Shown: positions 1-6,260, numbered from the stretch's first letter. The stretch: DNA of 12,440 nucleotides from Campylobacteraceae bacterium (GCA_027030605.1 JALVEV010000094.1:1-12440); one strand, 5' to 3'. Numbers and translations: made by a program. The notes: generated by a model from the letters alone, not told the origin.

Positions 1-247
1 TAGCTCCAAAGGTATTGGTTTTAATGATATCTGCCCCTGCTTTGGCATAAGCGTTATGAACCTCTCGCATAAGCTCTGGTGCTGTAGCATTTAGAAGTTC
101 ATTACACCCCTCTTGCTCTACACCTTTGTCGTCTAACCATGCCTCTTTGGGGATATCTAAGTTTTGTATCTGAGTACCTGTTGCACCATCTATTACGAGT
201 ATGCGTTCTTCTAATAGTTGTTTAATCTTTTTGGTTGTGATTGCCAA
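1..247 (-). CDS. metH: Methionine synthase MetH, N-terminal fragment (cut by window edge)
   Basis: Cobalamin-dependent methionine synthase transfers a methyl group from methyltetrahydrofolate to homocysteine in the cytoplasm. Only about 82 N-terminal residues are present, covering the start of the homocysteine-binding barrel. The translated strand shows VIDGATGTQIQ, then EGCNELLNATAPELM and AGADIIKTNTFGA, which match the DGxxGT, GCNE and ETNTFG blocks of that domain. I prefer the TTG start at 247 because AAGGG lies seven bases upstream. An in-frame ATG at 283 would add 12 residues, but it sits inside a palindrome (270-289) and has no good ribosome-binding site. BhmT or MmuM-type enzymes share this domain, but the VIDGATGTQ start and GCNELLN block fit MetH best. 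The rest of the gene lies outside the window, so the B12 and folate domains cannot be checked. Confidence 0.88.
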   Translation of the reverse strand, partial: MAITTKKIKQLLEERILVIDGATGTQIQNLDIPKEAWLDDKGVEQEGCNELLNATAPELMREVHNAYAKAGADIIKTNTFGA

Positions 248-266
248 TGTTTCGCCCTTGAATCCA

Positions 267-361
267 TAGGGTGCGATTGCCATCGCACCGTCAAAATAAA
301 AATTGAATTTGTTAAAATTTTTTAAATATACATAAAAAGGTGCGTTGAGAAACGCACCCTA
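267..361. repeat. REP/MITE-like element with two hairpins and inverted ends
   Basis: Two compact palindromes share almost the same sequence: GGTGCGAT-TGCC-ATCGCACC at 270-289 and GGTGCGTT-GAGA-AACGCACC at 339-358. The outer edges also form imperfect terminal inverted repeats, TAGGGTGCGAT at 267-277 and AACGCACCCTA at 351-361. Both are GC-rich in an otherwise AT-rich intergenic stretch. This layout resembles a REP pair or a very small MITE. It lies between metH and the 63-aa gene and reaches into the possible 5' end of metH. No target-site duplication is obvious. That it is a dispersed repeat is an inference from one copy. Confidence 0.5.
334..358 (-). terminator. Rho-independent terminator of the 63-aa gene
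   Basis: Read on the minus strand, an 8-bp GC-rich stem (GGTGCGTT / AACGCACC, loop TCTC) is followed directly by five T. It lies about 43 bases past the stop codon at 401 and ahead of metH in the same direction. The opposite strand has no T run after the stem, so it acts in one direction only. The stem doubles as one arm of the palindromic element at 267-361. Confidence 0.65.
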
Positions 362-400
362 CAATTTGTTAATGGAATTGTAGCGAAAAGAGCTAAGGGT

Positions 401-592
401 TTAGACCAATCCTAACTCTTTAAATATCTCTTTAAAAGCAATGTTATACTCAACTAACTCATCATAAATCAGCCCAAAAGCTCTATCTTCTTTTATCCAC
501 TCTTCTATCTTTTTTATAGTGCTTGTCTTCTCTTCTTCACTTAATTTATTGGTTTTTTGAATACCCTCTTTTAGTTTTTTATACTTTGGCAT
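401..592 (-). CDS. Small charged protein of unknown function, 63 aa
   Basis: I do not recognise a named family. The protein is rich in Lys and Glu, has no cysteine, signal peptide or membrane segment, and looks mostly helical, with a central SEEEKTSTIKKIEEWIKEDR stretch and a more hydrophobic C-terminal half (FGLIYDELVEY, then FKEIFKELGLV). It is probably a small soluble cytoplasmic protein. It looks like a real gene: AAAGGA lies six bases before the ATG, a TATAAT box sits 37-42 bases upstream of the start, and a terminator hairpin follows the stop. These suggest a single-gene transcript. There is no functional clue from the neighbours, metH and an NlpC/P60 lipoprotein. Confidence 0.75.
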   Translation of the reverse strand: MPKYKKLKEGIQKTNKLSEEEKTSTIKKIEEWIKEDRAFGLIYDELVEYNIAFKEIFKELGLV

Positions 593-628
593 TTTTTATC
601 CTTTAATTTTAAAATTATTCTAATGTTT

Positions 629-634
629 ATTATA
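629..634 (-). promoter_or_regulatory. -10 box of the 63-aa gene
   Basis: On the minus strand this reads TATAAT, which would place the transcript start near 622 and give a leader of about 30 bases with AAAGGA close to the start codon. No good -35 hexamer is seen at 16-18 bases. That is common for Campylobacterota sigma-70 promoters, which rely on T-rich upstream sequence. Confidence 0.5.
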
Positions 635-685
635 GTGCTTTTTTATTTGAAAGGAGCTAATAAGTTCTATTTTTATATCTCCTTA

Positions 686-715
686 TTGAACTTCCCCTCC
701 AAATTTAGTTATAAT
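686..715 (+). promoter_or_regulatory. Sigma-70 promoter of the NlpC/P60 gene, leaderless
   Basis: TTGAAC (686-691) and a perfect TATAAT (710-715) are separated by 18 bases. Only six bases (716-721) lie between the -10 box and the ATG at 722, so the expected +1 is the A of the start codon. No Shine-Dalgarno sequence precedes that ATG. The elements are clear by eye; the start site is inferred. Confidence 0.65.
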
Positions 716-721
716 CCACTC

Positions 722-2053
722 ATGAAAAAATCTTTATTATCTCTTATACCAATACTCCTCTTTACCGCCTGTCAAGATATAGATGACAATAAACCTCTTT
801 TGAGTAACTCAAAGAAGAAACAACCCATTATTATTGTGAACCGTAACCGACATTTAAACATGGCTGAGTTTTGGATAGATAAAGTTGAAAAGCCTTATGA
901 AGCGATAATGTCCCCTAAAGAGATAGAGACATTTAACAAAGAGATTGCTCATAAAAACCATACCCTCAACTACTTTTCTGAACTCAACAGTGCCTATGGA
1001 GCCTCTTGGGTTAAGGGGAGTATATTAAAGGCTTATGAGGGAATTAAAGGTATTGCTACCTATTTCGAAGATGGCAATAGAATTGATTCAAAATTTTATA
1101 AAGGTCTAAAAAAAGATTTAAACCTAGAGAGTATTGGTGAAGGAAGTGTTACAACACGCTTTGCCATTGCTACAAACTATTGTGACCAAAAGATTGTACC
1201 TACTGACCTTGCACTCCTAAAAAAGAAAAATCAAATCCATTTTGACCGAAATCAAAACTCGGCTTTAGATATTGGAACTCCTATTGCTATTTTACACAGT
1301 ACCAAAGATGGGCTTTGGCACTACGGAATTGGACCTACAAGTTCTGGTTGGGTACATAGTAAAGATATTGCCTTTGGAACCAAAGAGGAGATAGCAAACT
1401 ACTTAACCTCTAAAAACTTTGTGGTGACCACAGCTCCTAAAACTGCTCTAAAAATTGCAGGGAATTACCATGACTATTTTCGTATGGGTGTCAGGTTACC
1501 AGCTCTTATGAGTATAGACGATGAGACTATGGTAATGGTTCCTACAGCCGATTCAGAGGGGAACTTGGTTTTGACCAATGCAACCGTTAGAACAAGCGAT
1601 GTTCATAAAGGCTACCTAAAGTATACTCCTGAAAATATTCTACTTCAAGCTTTTAAATTTCTACATGCACCTTATGGTTGGGGGGGAATGTATGGAGAGC
1701 AGGACTGCTCTAAGTTTATTCAAGAGGTTTATGCCACTGTTGGTCTAAAACTACCAAGAAATTCAACCTCTCAATCAAATGTAGGAGAATCAAAAATAGA
1801 GTTAGCAGGGCTTTCAAAGGAGTCAAAAGAGACTTTTTTAAGAACATCAGGAGTTGTGGGAGGAACTATTTTACACCTAAAAGGTCACATTACCATGTAT
1901 CTTGGAGAGTACAAAGGAGAACCTTACATTATCCACACAGTTTGGGGAGAGTCTTCAAAACACTTTGCTCTAGGAAGAACAGCTGTAACCTCACTCAACT
2001 TCAACAACTACTTAGGAAAAATTGACCGATTAACCAATCTTACGGCTCCTTAA
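722..2053 (+). CDS. NlpC/P60 cell-wall peptidase lipoprotein with SH3-like domains
   Basis: Predicted 443-aa lipoprotein that cleaves peptide stems of peptidoglycan (gamma-D-Glu-diamino-acid bond in this class). The signal peptide ends in a lipobox, FTAC, with Cys17 as lipid site. A bacterial SH3-like middle follows (around residues 180-290; 'PIAILHSTKDGLWHYG' and 'SGWVHSKDIAF'). The C-terminal NlpC/P60 domain has the catalytic Cys329 in GEQDCSKF, His389 in GHITMYLG, and His405 in YIIHTVWG as the likely third residue. The order (N-terminal region, SH3b, NlpC/P60) resembles the Desulfovibrio endopeptidase family with NLPC_P60 stabilising and SH3b domains. The frame is open back to an ATG at 623, but that would add 33 residues ahead of the signal peptide and overlap the promoters, so 722 is chosen. 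It converges on lptC with a 14-base overlap and takes the place of lptA in the conserved gene order. Confidence 0.88.
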   Translation: MKKSLLSLIPILLFTACQDIDDNKPLLSNSKKKQPIIIVNRNRHLNMAEFWIDKVEKPYEAIMSPKEIETFNKEIAHKNHTLNYFSELNSAYGASWVKGSILKAYEGIKGIATYFEDGNRIDSKFYKGLKKDLNLESIGEGSVTTRFAIATNYCDQKIVPTDLALLKKKNQIHFDRNQNSALDIGTPIAILHSTKDGLWHYGIGPTSSGWVHSKDIAFGTKEEIANYLTSKNFVVTTAPKTALKIAGNYHDYFRMGVRLPALMSIDDETMVMVPTADSEGNLVLTNATVRTSDVHKGYLKYTPENILLQAFKFLHAPYGWGGMYGEQDCSKFIQEVYATVGLKLPRNSTSQSNVGESKIELAGLSKESKETFLRTSGVVGGTILHLKGHITMYLGEYKGEPYIIHTVWGESSKHFALGRTAVTSLNFNNYLGKIDRLTNLTAP

Positions 2054-2555
2054 CAAACCAAATAGAGGCTTCTACTTGATAGGCTGAGATGGTGTCTCTC
2101 TCTACCTCTAACTCTAATTTTCTTCCTCGTATGACACTTTTGTTAAACTCTAAAAGGAAAGGGTCATTAGTTGTTACTACTTTATCTTTGGTCTCATAGT
2201 TTAAACTTTTACTATAAAATGTTACTCCATCAGCTCTTGAGACCTTTACATTTTGATTCATATAGAGTGTATCACCCTGATATATTGCCCTATTTGAAAA
2301 TAGAGCATGTCCCAGCTCATCTGTAACATTCACATCATAAAGGTCAATATAGTTTTTATATTTGACTCCTCTTGAAGCCTCTATTTTCTTACCTGAATTA
2401 TCCTCTTTAATATTATGGAGAGAAAAGATATCAAACTCAACCTCTTTTTGACCTTTAGCAGAGATAGCCTCTTTAGAACTGGGATGAAAACCAAAAATAC
2501 TCACCAATAAAATAGTAAAAACCATCATAAGTAGATACTCTATTCTTACTGCCAT
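2040..2555 (-). CDS. lptC: LPS transport protein LptC
   Basis: LptC is the bitopic inner-membrane subunit that passes lipopolysaccharide from LptBFG to periplasmic LptA. The 171-aa product has one N-terminal membrane helix (about residues 7-24), then a periplasmic beta-jellyroll region with the family's repeating pattern (SRGVKYKNYIDLYDVNVT, SNRAIYQGDTLYMNQNVKVSR, SKSLNYETKDKVVTTNDPF, VIRGRKLELEVE). Length is near normal for LptC (about 190 aa). Its start overlaps the end of kdsC by 10 bases, so the two are translationally coupled and share a Kdo/LPS theme. Its 3' end overlaps the convergent NlpC/P60 gene by 14 bases. lptA, usually next, is missing from this window. Identification rests on pattern and gene context, since LptC sequences diverge quickly. 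Confidence 0.82.
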   Translation of the reverse strand: MAVRIEYLLMMVFTILLVSIFGFHPSSKEAISAKGQKEVEFDIFSLHNIKEDNSGKKIEASRGVKYKNYIDLYDVNVTDELGHALFSNRAIYQGDTLYMNQNVKVSRADGVTFYSKSLNYETKDKVVTTNDPFLLEFNKSVIRGRKLELEVERDTISAYQVEASIWFVKEP

Positions 2556-3043
2556 AATGCCAAATACTCTTCTTGTAACTTTTCCTGAACTATTAACTGC
2601 TCAATCATCTCTCTAACAGCACCATCCCCACCATTTCTACTTAAAACAACATCTGCAATCTCTTTAACATAAAAGGAGGCATCGGCAGGGACAAACGCTA
2701 ACTTTGAAGCTTTTAACATCTTGTAGTCATTTAAATCATCACCAATAGAGGCTACATTGTGCATGGTAAGGTTTAAATTTTCTAGTAACTCCTCTAAAAC
2801 CTCTTGCTTATTGTGAATCCCTTGAAAAAAGTATCTAATTCCAAGCTCTTTAGCTCGTCTCTCTACAATCTTAGAGTTTCGACCTGTAATGATAGCTACT
2901 TGTTTACCAAGCTTTATCCATGAAGCGATGGCAAGTCCATCTTTAACACAAAAAGATTTGACCTCATCACCATTTTGTGTATAGATAATTTTCCCATCAG
3001 TTAACGTACCATCAACATCCAAAACAATAAGCTCTATGCCCAT
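2546..3043 (-). CDS. kdsC: Kdo-8-phosphate phosphatase KdsC (HAD family)
   Basis: KdsC removes the phosphate from 3-deoxy-D-manno-octulosonate 8-phosphate, giving Kdo for lipid A core synthesis in the cytoplasm. The 165-aa protein has the HAD motifs in order: LDVDGTLTDG with nucleophile Asp9 and acid/base Asp11, IITGR around residues 51-55, and SIGDDLND with Asp102 and Asp103. The VKDGLAI block near residue 33 is typical of KdsC, as is the short, cap-less build. The ATG overlaps the hisB stop by one base (TAATG), and the 3' end overlaps lptC by 10 bases, placing it firmly in one operon. Related C0-type HAD phosphatases cannot be fully excluded, but the lptC neighbour supports KdsC. Confidence 0.9.
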   Translation of the reverse strand: MGIELIVLDVDGTLTDGKIIYTQNGDEVKSFCVKDGLAIASWIKLGKQVAIITGRNSKIVERRAKELGIRYFFQGIHNKQEVLEELLENLNLTMHNVASIGDDLNDYKMLKASKLAFVPADASFYVKEIADVVLSRNGGDGAVREMIEQLIVQEKLQEEYLALWQ

Positions 3044-3615
3044 TATAGAACACCTTTAGTGCTTGGAATTCCTGAATTTTCATTAATAGTTACTCCACGT
3101 CTAAGGGCTACAGCCAAAGCTTTAAAAGAGGCTTCAATTCTATGGTGTTTATTAACTCCACGGTTACAGATAAGGTGTACCGTCATAGAGGCATTAAAGG
3201 TTAATGCTCTAAAGAACTCCTCTACCAACTCCACATCAAAAGTTCCAACTTTCCCCTCCATTGGCATCTCAAAAACTAAAAAAGGACGATTTGAAATATC
3301 TAAGTCACAAGTTACCGAAGCCTCATCCATTACCACTGTAGCATTTCCATAACGCTCAATATTTTTAATAGGATAAAGCTCTTTTTTAAGTGCCTGACCA
3401 ATAACAATAGCAACATCTTCAACTGAGTGGTGGTCATCTATATGGGTGTCACCCTTACAAGTGACTTCAAGATTTATATGGGAGTGTTTGGAAAATGCTT
3501 CCAACATGTGGTCAAGAAAGCCTACACCTGTATTGATGCTAGAGCTACCTTGACCATAAAGTTCAAGTTTTACAGAGATTTGTGTCTCTTTTGTCTCTCG
3601 TGAGAGTTCTGTCAT
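3043..3615 (-). CDS. hisB: Imidazoleglycerol-phosphate dehydratase HisB (monofunctional)
   Basis: HisB converts imidazoleglycerol phosphate to imidazoleacetol phosphate, the sixth step in histidine synthesis. The 190-aa length matches the dehydratase alone, without the histidinol-phosphatase domain fused in E. coli. Metal-binding histidines are visible in GFLDHM (around residue 36), DDHHSVED (60-67) and NKHHRIEASFKALA (155-168), with the usual C-terminal SGIPSTKG. It is the only histidine gene in the window and is embedded in an envelope operon, between a SPOR lipoprotein and kdsC. Its ribosome-binding site (AGGA, seven bases before the ATG) is buried in a 9-bp hairpin at 3619-3644. The stop codon overlaps the kdsC start. 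Confidence 0.95.
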   Translation of the reverse strand: MTELSRETKETQISVKLELYGQGSSSINTGVGFLDHMLEAFSKHSHINLEVTCKGDTHIDDHHSVEDVAIVIGQALKKELYPIKNIERYGNATVVMDEASVTCDLDISNRPFLVFEMPMEGKVGTFDVELVEEFFRALTFNASMTVHLICNRGVNKHHRIEASFKALAVALRRGVTINENSGIPSTKGVL

Positions 3616-3618
3616 ATC

Positions 3619-3644
3619 AATATCCTATTATAAAGTAGGATATT
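3619..3644 (-). promoter_or_regulatory. Hairpin covering the hisB ribosome-binding site
   Basis: A perfect 9-bp inverted repeat, AATATCCTA (3619-3627) and TAGGATATT (3636-3644), has an 8-base loop and starts three bases upstream of the hisB ATG. On the mRNA the 3' arm carries the AGGA. There is no T run after it, so it is not a terminator. Regulation is inferred: it may tie hisB translation to ribosomes finishing the upstream gene, whose stop is 13 bases before the stem, or may respond to temperature. Confidence 0.4.
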
Positions 3645-3657
3645 TTACCATATTTAG

Positions 3658-4365
3658 TTATCGTCTTACAAGAAAAGCATCGTTACTTGCATATCTTTCC
3701 ATAAATAATTTAGCTTGTCCTTTAGAGTGAAAGCCTGAAATACGTACACGATGAATAGGTCTGTTCTCTTTCATACCTGTCTCAATCTTTACACTATATT
3801 GACTCGACAATAGACTATATTTTTGGGCAATCTTTTTGGCTCCTGAGTAGTGTCTAAATGCCCCCACTTGAATAGTTGTATCAGAAGTCAATTTTGCATT
3901 AAATGAATCTCTCGATGAGTTTACATAACTCATTTTAGGTGTAACTTTAATCTTCTCTTCTGCTATAGAGTTATCAGCAAGAGTTTCACTGTAATCGTAG
4001 GTTCCATAGCTTTGTGTATCAATAGCATTATTAACATAACTAGGTGTAGAGATTTTAGCTCTATACTCTACATAACTATCTTCAAAACTCTTTGGTGCGT
4101 TAGAGTAGTCATAGGTAATACGCTCTTCTTTTGGTTCAAAACTTTTAAGCTGAACACTCTCTTTTACATCCATATCTACAGCGTAACAATCAGGACATTC
4201 ACTCTTCTTTTTTGTAATATTTTTCCAAGATGAAGCTTTTTTAATAAGATCTTTAGGTTGTGAAAAAGAGCTTTTTTGAAAATCACTCTTCGCCACACAT
4301 CCACTTACTATAAATGTACTTACTGCTGTTAAGAGTATTAATTTATTATTTAATATAGTATTCAT
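3658..4365 (-). CDS. SPOR-domain lipoprotein at the rlpA position, no RlpA barrel
   Basis: Predicted 235-aa outer-membrane or periplasmic lipoprotein. The signal peptide ends in the lipobox VSGC, with Cys23 as lipid site. The C-terminal SPOR domain (about 162-235: TTIQVGAFRHYSGAKKIA then RPIHRVRISGFHSKGQAKLF) binds denuded glycan strands, usually at the division site. The middle (about 30-155) is low-complexity, Tyr/Ser-rich and apparently unstructured; it holds a CPDC pair (Cys57, Cys60). The double-psi beta-barrel of RlpA, with its glycan-cleaving Asp and His, is not there, although the gene sits where rlpA sits in related genomes. So I do not call it RlpA. AGAGGT, seven bases before the ATG, overlaps the stop codon of the upstream transglycosylase gene (10-base gap), so the two are coupled. 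Confidence 0.82.
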   Translation of the reverse strand: MNTILNNKLILLTAVSTFIVSGCVAKSDFQKSSFSQPKDLIKKASSWKNITKKKSECPDCYAVDMDVKESVQLKSFEPKEERITYDYSNAPKSFEDSYVEYRAKISTPSYVNNAIDTQSYGTYDYSETLADNSIAEEKIKVTPKMSYVNSSRDSFNAKLTSDTTIQVGAFRHYSGAKKIAQKYSLLSSQYSVKIETGMKENRPIHRVRISGFHSKGQAKLFMERYASNDAFLVRR

Positions 4366-4375
4366 TTTTTTACCT

Positions 4376-5323
4376 CTATTTAAAATTATAATTATTCTTG
4401 CTATACATACGGTTCATAAGTCGACCATTTTGAACATATCGAGTATAGAAAAGTGGGACTTTTGATGTAGGTATATTGACCATATAACTTTGTCTATACG
4501 GCACATGACCCTTTTTTAAATGTGCATTAATTTTCTCTAAATAGAAACTATCCATATTTAAAATTGTCGATAGATGAACTAGAGTCTCTCCAGAACGAAC
4601 CTTTACAGGAGTAATACTATCTTTGTTTATTTGGTACATCATCTCACCTAAACGGTCATCATTTCTAAAGAGATAATTTTCACCAATCATCGCCATTAAA
4701 AGTACTTTTTGAATATATTTTTTTGTTTCTGCTTTAATATAACTGTTTCTTGATGAAATCAATAGCCCCAAATCTCTACTTCCTGCTCGTTTTATAGCTC
4801 TATTCACACATCCATTTCCACAGTTATATGCCATTGTGGTTAAATACCAAGCATTTAAATTACTATTTATTTTATAGAGATATTTAATTGCAGAATCTGT
4901 TGCACGAATCGGGTCGTAACGCTCATCTATAGTCTCATTAATTTTTAAATGAAACTCTTGTGTTCCTGTATTGACTGTAAATTGCCACAATCCACCTGCT
5001 CCTGTACGAGAGGTAGCCTTTGGATTAAATTCTGATTCAATCATAGAGATATAAAGAAACAGAGGTGAAATATCTCTTTGATACATCATCTCTTTAATAG
5101 TAGGAATAATTAAACTACCACGACGAACAGCTTTAATAAAACGTTTTCGATAGGCTCTCTTATTTGTTTCAACAAAATGTCTAAATTCAGGATTGTCAAT
5201 AAAATTTTCATCTAAATCAAACTCTGTTAAAACATAAGAGTAAGAGGGAAACTCTGAACGTATATCTGAATAGGCAAAAGAGCTTAAAAAAAGTGATATT
5301 ATTAATATTTTATATAAATTCAT
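4376..5323 (-). CDS. MltD-like lytic transglycosylase
   Basis: Predicted periplasmic enzyme of 315 aa that cleaves the MurNAc-GlcNAc bond, leaving anhydro-MurNAc ends. A Sec signal peptide (about 1-19, cut after FAYS) is followed by an SLT domain (about 78-220). The catalytic Glu96 is in YISMIESEFNP, followed by SRTGAGGLWQF and later TMAYNCGNGCVNRAI, as in family 1D (MltD) enzymes. A weak LysM-like repeat is visible at about 239-284 (VKVRSGETLVHLSTIL to YMVNIP). MltD of E. coli is longer (452 aa) with two LysM repeats, so this is a short version. It heads the SPOR-hisB-kdsC-lptC operon. Its AAGGA is buried in a hairpin at 5324-5350. Confidence 0.88.
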   Translation of the reverse strand: MNLYKILIISLFLSSFAYSDIRSEFPSYSYVLTEFDLDENFIDNPEFRHFVETNKRAYRKRFIKAVRRGSLIIPTIKEMMYQRDISPLFLYISMIESEFNPKATSRTGAGGLWQFTVNTGTQEFHLKINETIDERYDPIRATDSAIKYLYKINSNLNAWYLTTMAYNCGNGCVNRAIKRAGSRDLGLLISSRNSYIKAETKKYIQKVLLMAMIGENYLFRNDDRLGEMMYQINKDSITPVKVRSGETLVHLSTILNMDSFYLEKINAHLKKGHVPYRQSYMVNIPTSKVPLFYTRYVQNGRLMNRMYSKNNYNFK

Positions 5324-5350
5324 AATTAGTCCTTGTATATAAGGACAATT
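5324..5350 (-). promoter_or_regulatory. Hairpin covering the mltD-like ribosome-binding site
   Basis: On the minus strand AATT-GTCCTT, loop ATATAC, AAGGAC-T-AATT forms a stem of ten pairs with one bulged T, ending next to the ATG at 5323. The AAGGA at the normal distance from the start lies in the 3' arm. The structure is direct from sequence; a role in translation control (thermometer-like or sRNA-opened) is inference. Confidence 0.45.
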
Positions 5351-5374
5351 ATATAAATATAAATATAAATATAA
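5351..5374. repeat. Four tandem copies of ATATAA
   Basis: A perfect 24-base array of the hexamer ATATAA lies 28-51 bases upstream of the mltD-like start codon, in the 117-base gap (5324-5440) behind tatD. The minus strand reads as repeated TTATAT, which could supply -10-like boxes at several registers. No clear -35 is present, so I do not call a promoter. Confidence 0.6.
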
Positions 5375-5440
5375 ACTTAAAATAAAAATTTATATATTAA
5401 AAATAATATTAATAGAAGTTTTGTGATAAAAAGTTTCTTT

Positions 5441-6217
5441 TTATTTCACTTTTGAAAATAGTCTAAGTGCATTATTCGTTGTCAAAGCCTCTAACTTACT
5501 CTCTTTTTCTTCTGATAATTGACTCATTTTAGAGGCTACTAGCTTACTGTAAGAGGGTTCATTTCTCTCTCCTCGATGAGGATGTGGAGTTAAATATGGT
5601 GCATCTGTCTCTATAAGAAGTCGCTCTTTTGGAATCTTAGGGTAGACATTAACAAGCTTACGAGCATTTTTAAAAGTTAAAACCCCACCTATACCATAGT
5701 AAAAATTTTTATGTGCCAATTTTAAAAGAGCCTCATCTGCATTGTAACAGTGTAGAACACCACCCTCCTCTCCTGCATACTGCTCTAAGAGTTCCAACGA
5801 ATCAGCAGAAGAGTCACGTACATGTACAATAAGTGGCAGTTTTAGCTCTTTTGCCCAGAGTATCTGGTCAACAAAGACCTCTTTTTGTAACTTTTTCTCT
5901 ACTTCAATCTCCTCTGGAGAATCTGGTAGACGAAAGTAGTCTAAACCACACTCTCCAATGGCAACACATTTTGGATGATTAACAAACTCTTCTAAAAAAT
6001 CTCTATTGTAGTTTTGAGCATCGTAGGGGTGAACACCAACAGCAAAGTAAACTTCATCATACGCTTCACTTAGTTCAATTGCTCGTATAAGTGTTTTGGG
6101 GTCAGCACCAGGAATAATAAAACGCTCCACACCTTTGACTTTAGCACGTTCTATTACTTCTGATATATCTTCTCTATATCGTTCATCATCTAAGTGACAA
6201 TGGGTATCAATTATCAT
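5441..6217 (-). CDS. tatD: TatD family metal-dependent hydrolase (3'-5' DNase type)
   Basis: TatD proteins are cytoplasmic metal-dependent nucleases of the amidohydrolase fold, linked to DNA repair and turnover; the exact substrate of this member is unknown. The 258-aa product is full length. The metal ligands are visible in order: DTHCHLD (His6, His8), GECGLDY (Glu89), VHVRDS (His132), LHCYN (His156) and ETDAPYLTPHP (Asp205). AAAGGA lies seven bases before the ATG. It is followed by the mltD-like gene after 117 bases and preceded by the LysM pair after 43 bases. The recN-x-tatD order with an unrelated gene between them resembles C. jejuni. Confidence 0.92.
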   Translation of the reverse strand: MIIDTHCHLDDERYREDISEVIERAKVKGVERFIIPGADPKTLIRAIELSEAYDEVYFAVGVHPYDAQNYNRDFLEEFVNHPKCVAIGECGLDYFRLPDSPEEIEVEKKLQKEVFVDQILWAKELKLPLIVHVRDSSADSLELLEQYAGEEGGVLHCYNADEALLKLAHKNFYYGIGGVLTFKNARKLVNVYPKIPKERLLIETDAPYLTPHPHRGERNEPSYSKLVASKMSQLSEEKESKLEALTTNNALRLFSKVK

Positions 6218-6260
6218 TAAAATCCTTTAAAAACTATTAAAGAATTTTAACATACTTCTA

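Noticed and set aside
649..656. Strong Shine-Dalgarno-like GAAAGGAG on the plus strand
   Set aside because: No start codon lies at a suitable distance downstream, and the likely transcript begins later, at about 722.
623..721. Upstream in-frame ATG that would lengthen the NlpC/P60 lipoprotein by 33 residues
   Set aside because: It has no Shine-Dalgarno, covers both divergent promoters and would bury the lipoprotein signal inside the protein.
3059..3352. 97-codon plus-strand frame inside hisB
   Set aside because: It is antisense to a clear, conserved gene and shows no family motif or ribosome-binding site.
4012..4233. 73-codon plus-strand frame inside the SPOR lipoprotein gene
   Set aside because: Antisense to a coherent lipoprotein; composition looks like a shadow frame.
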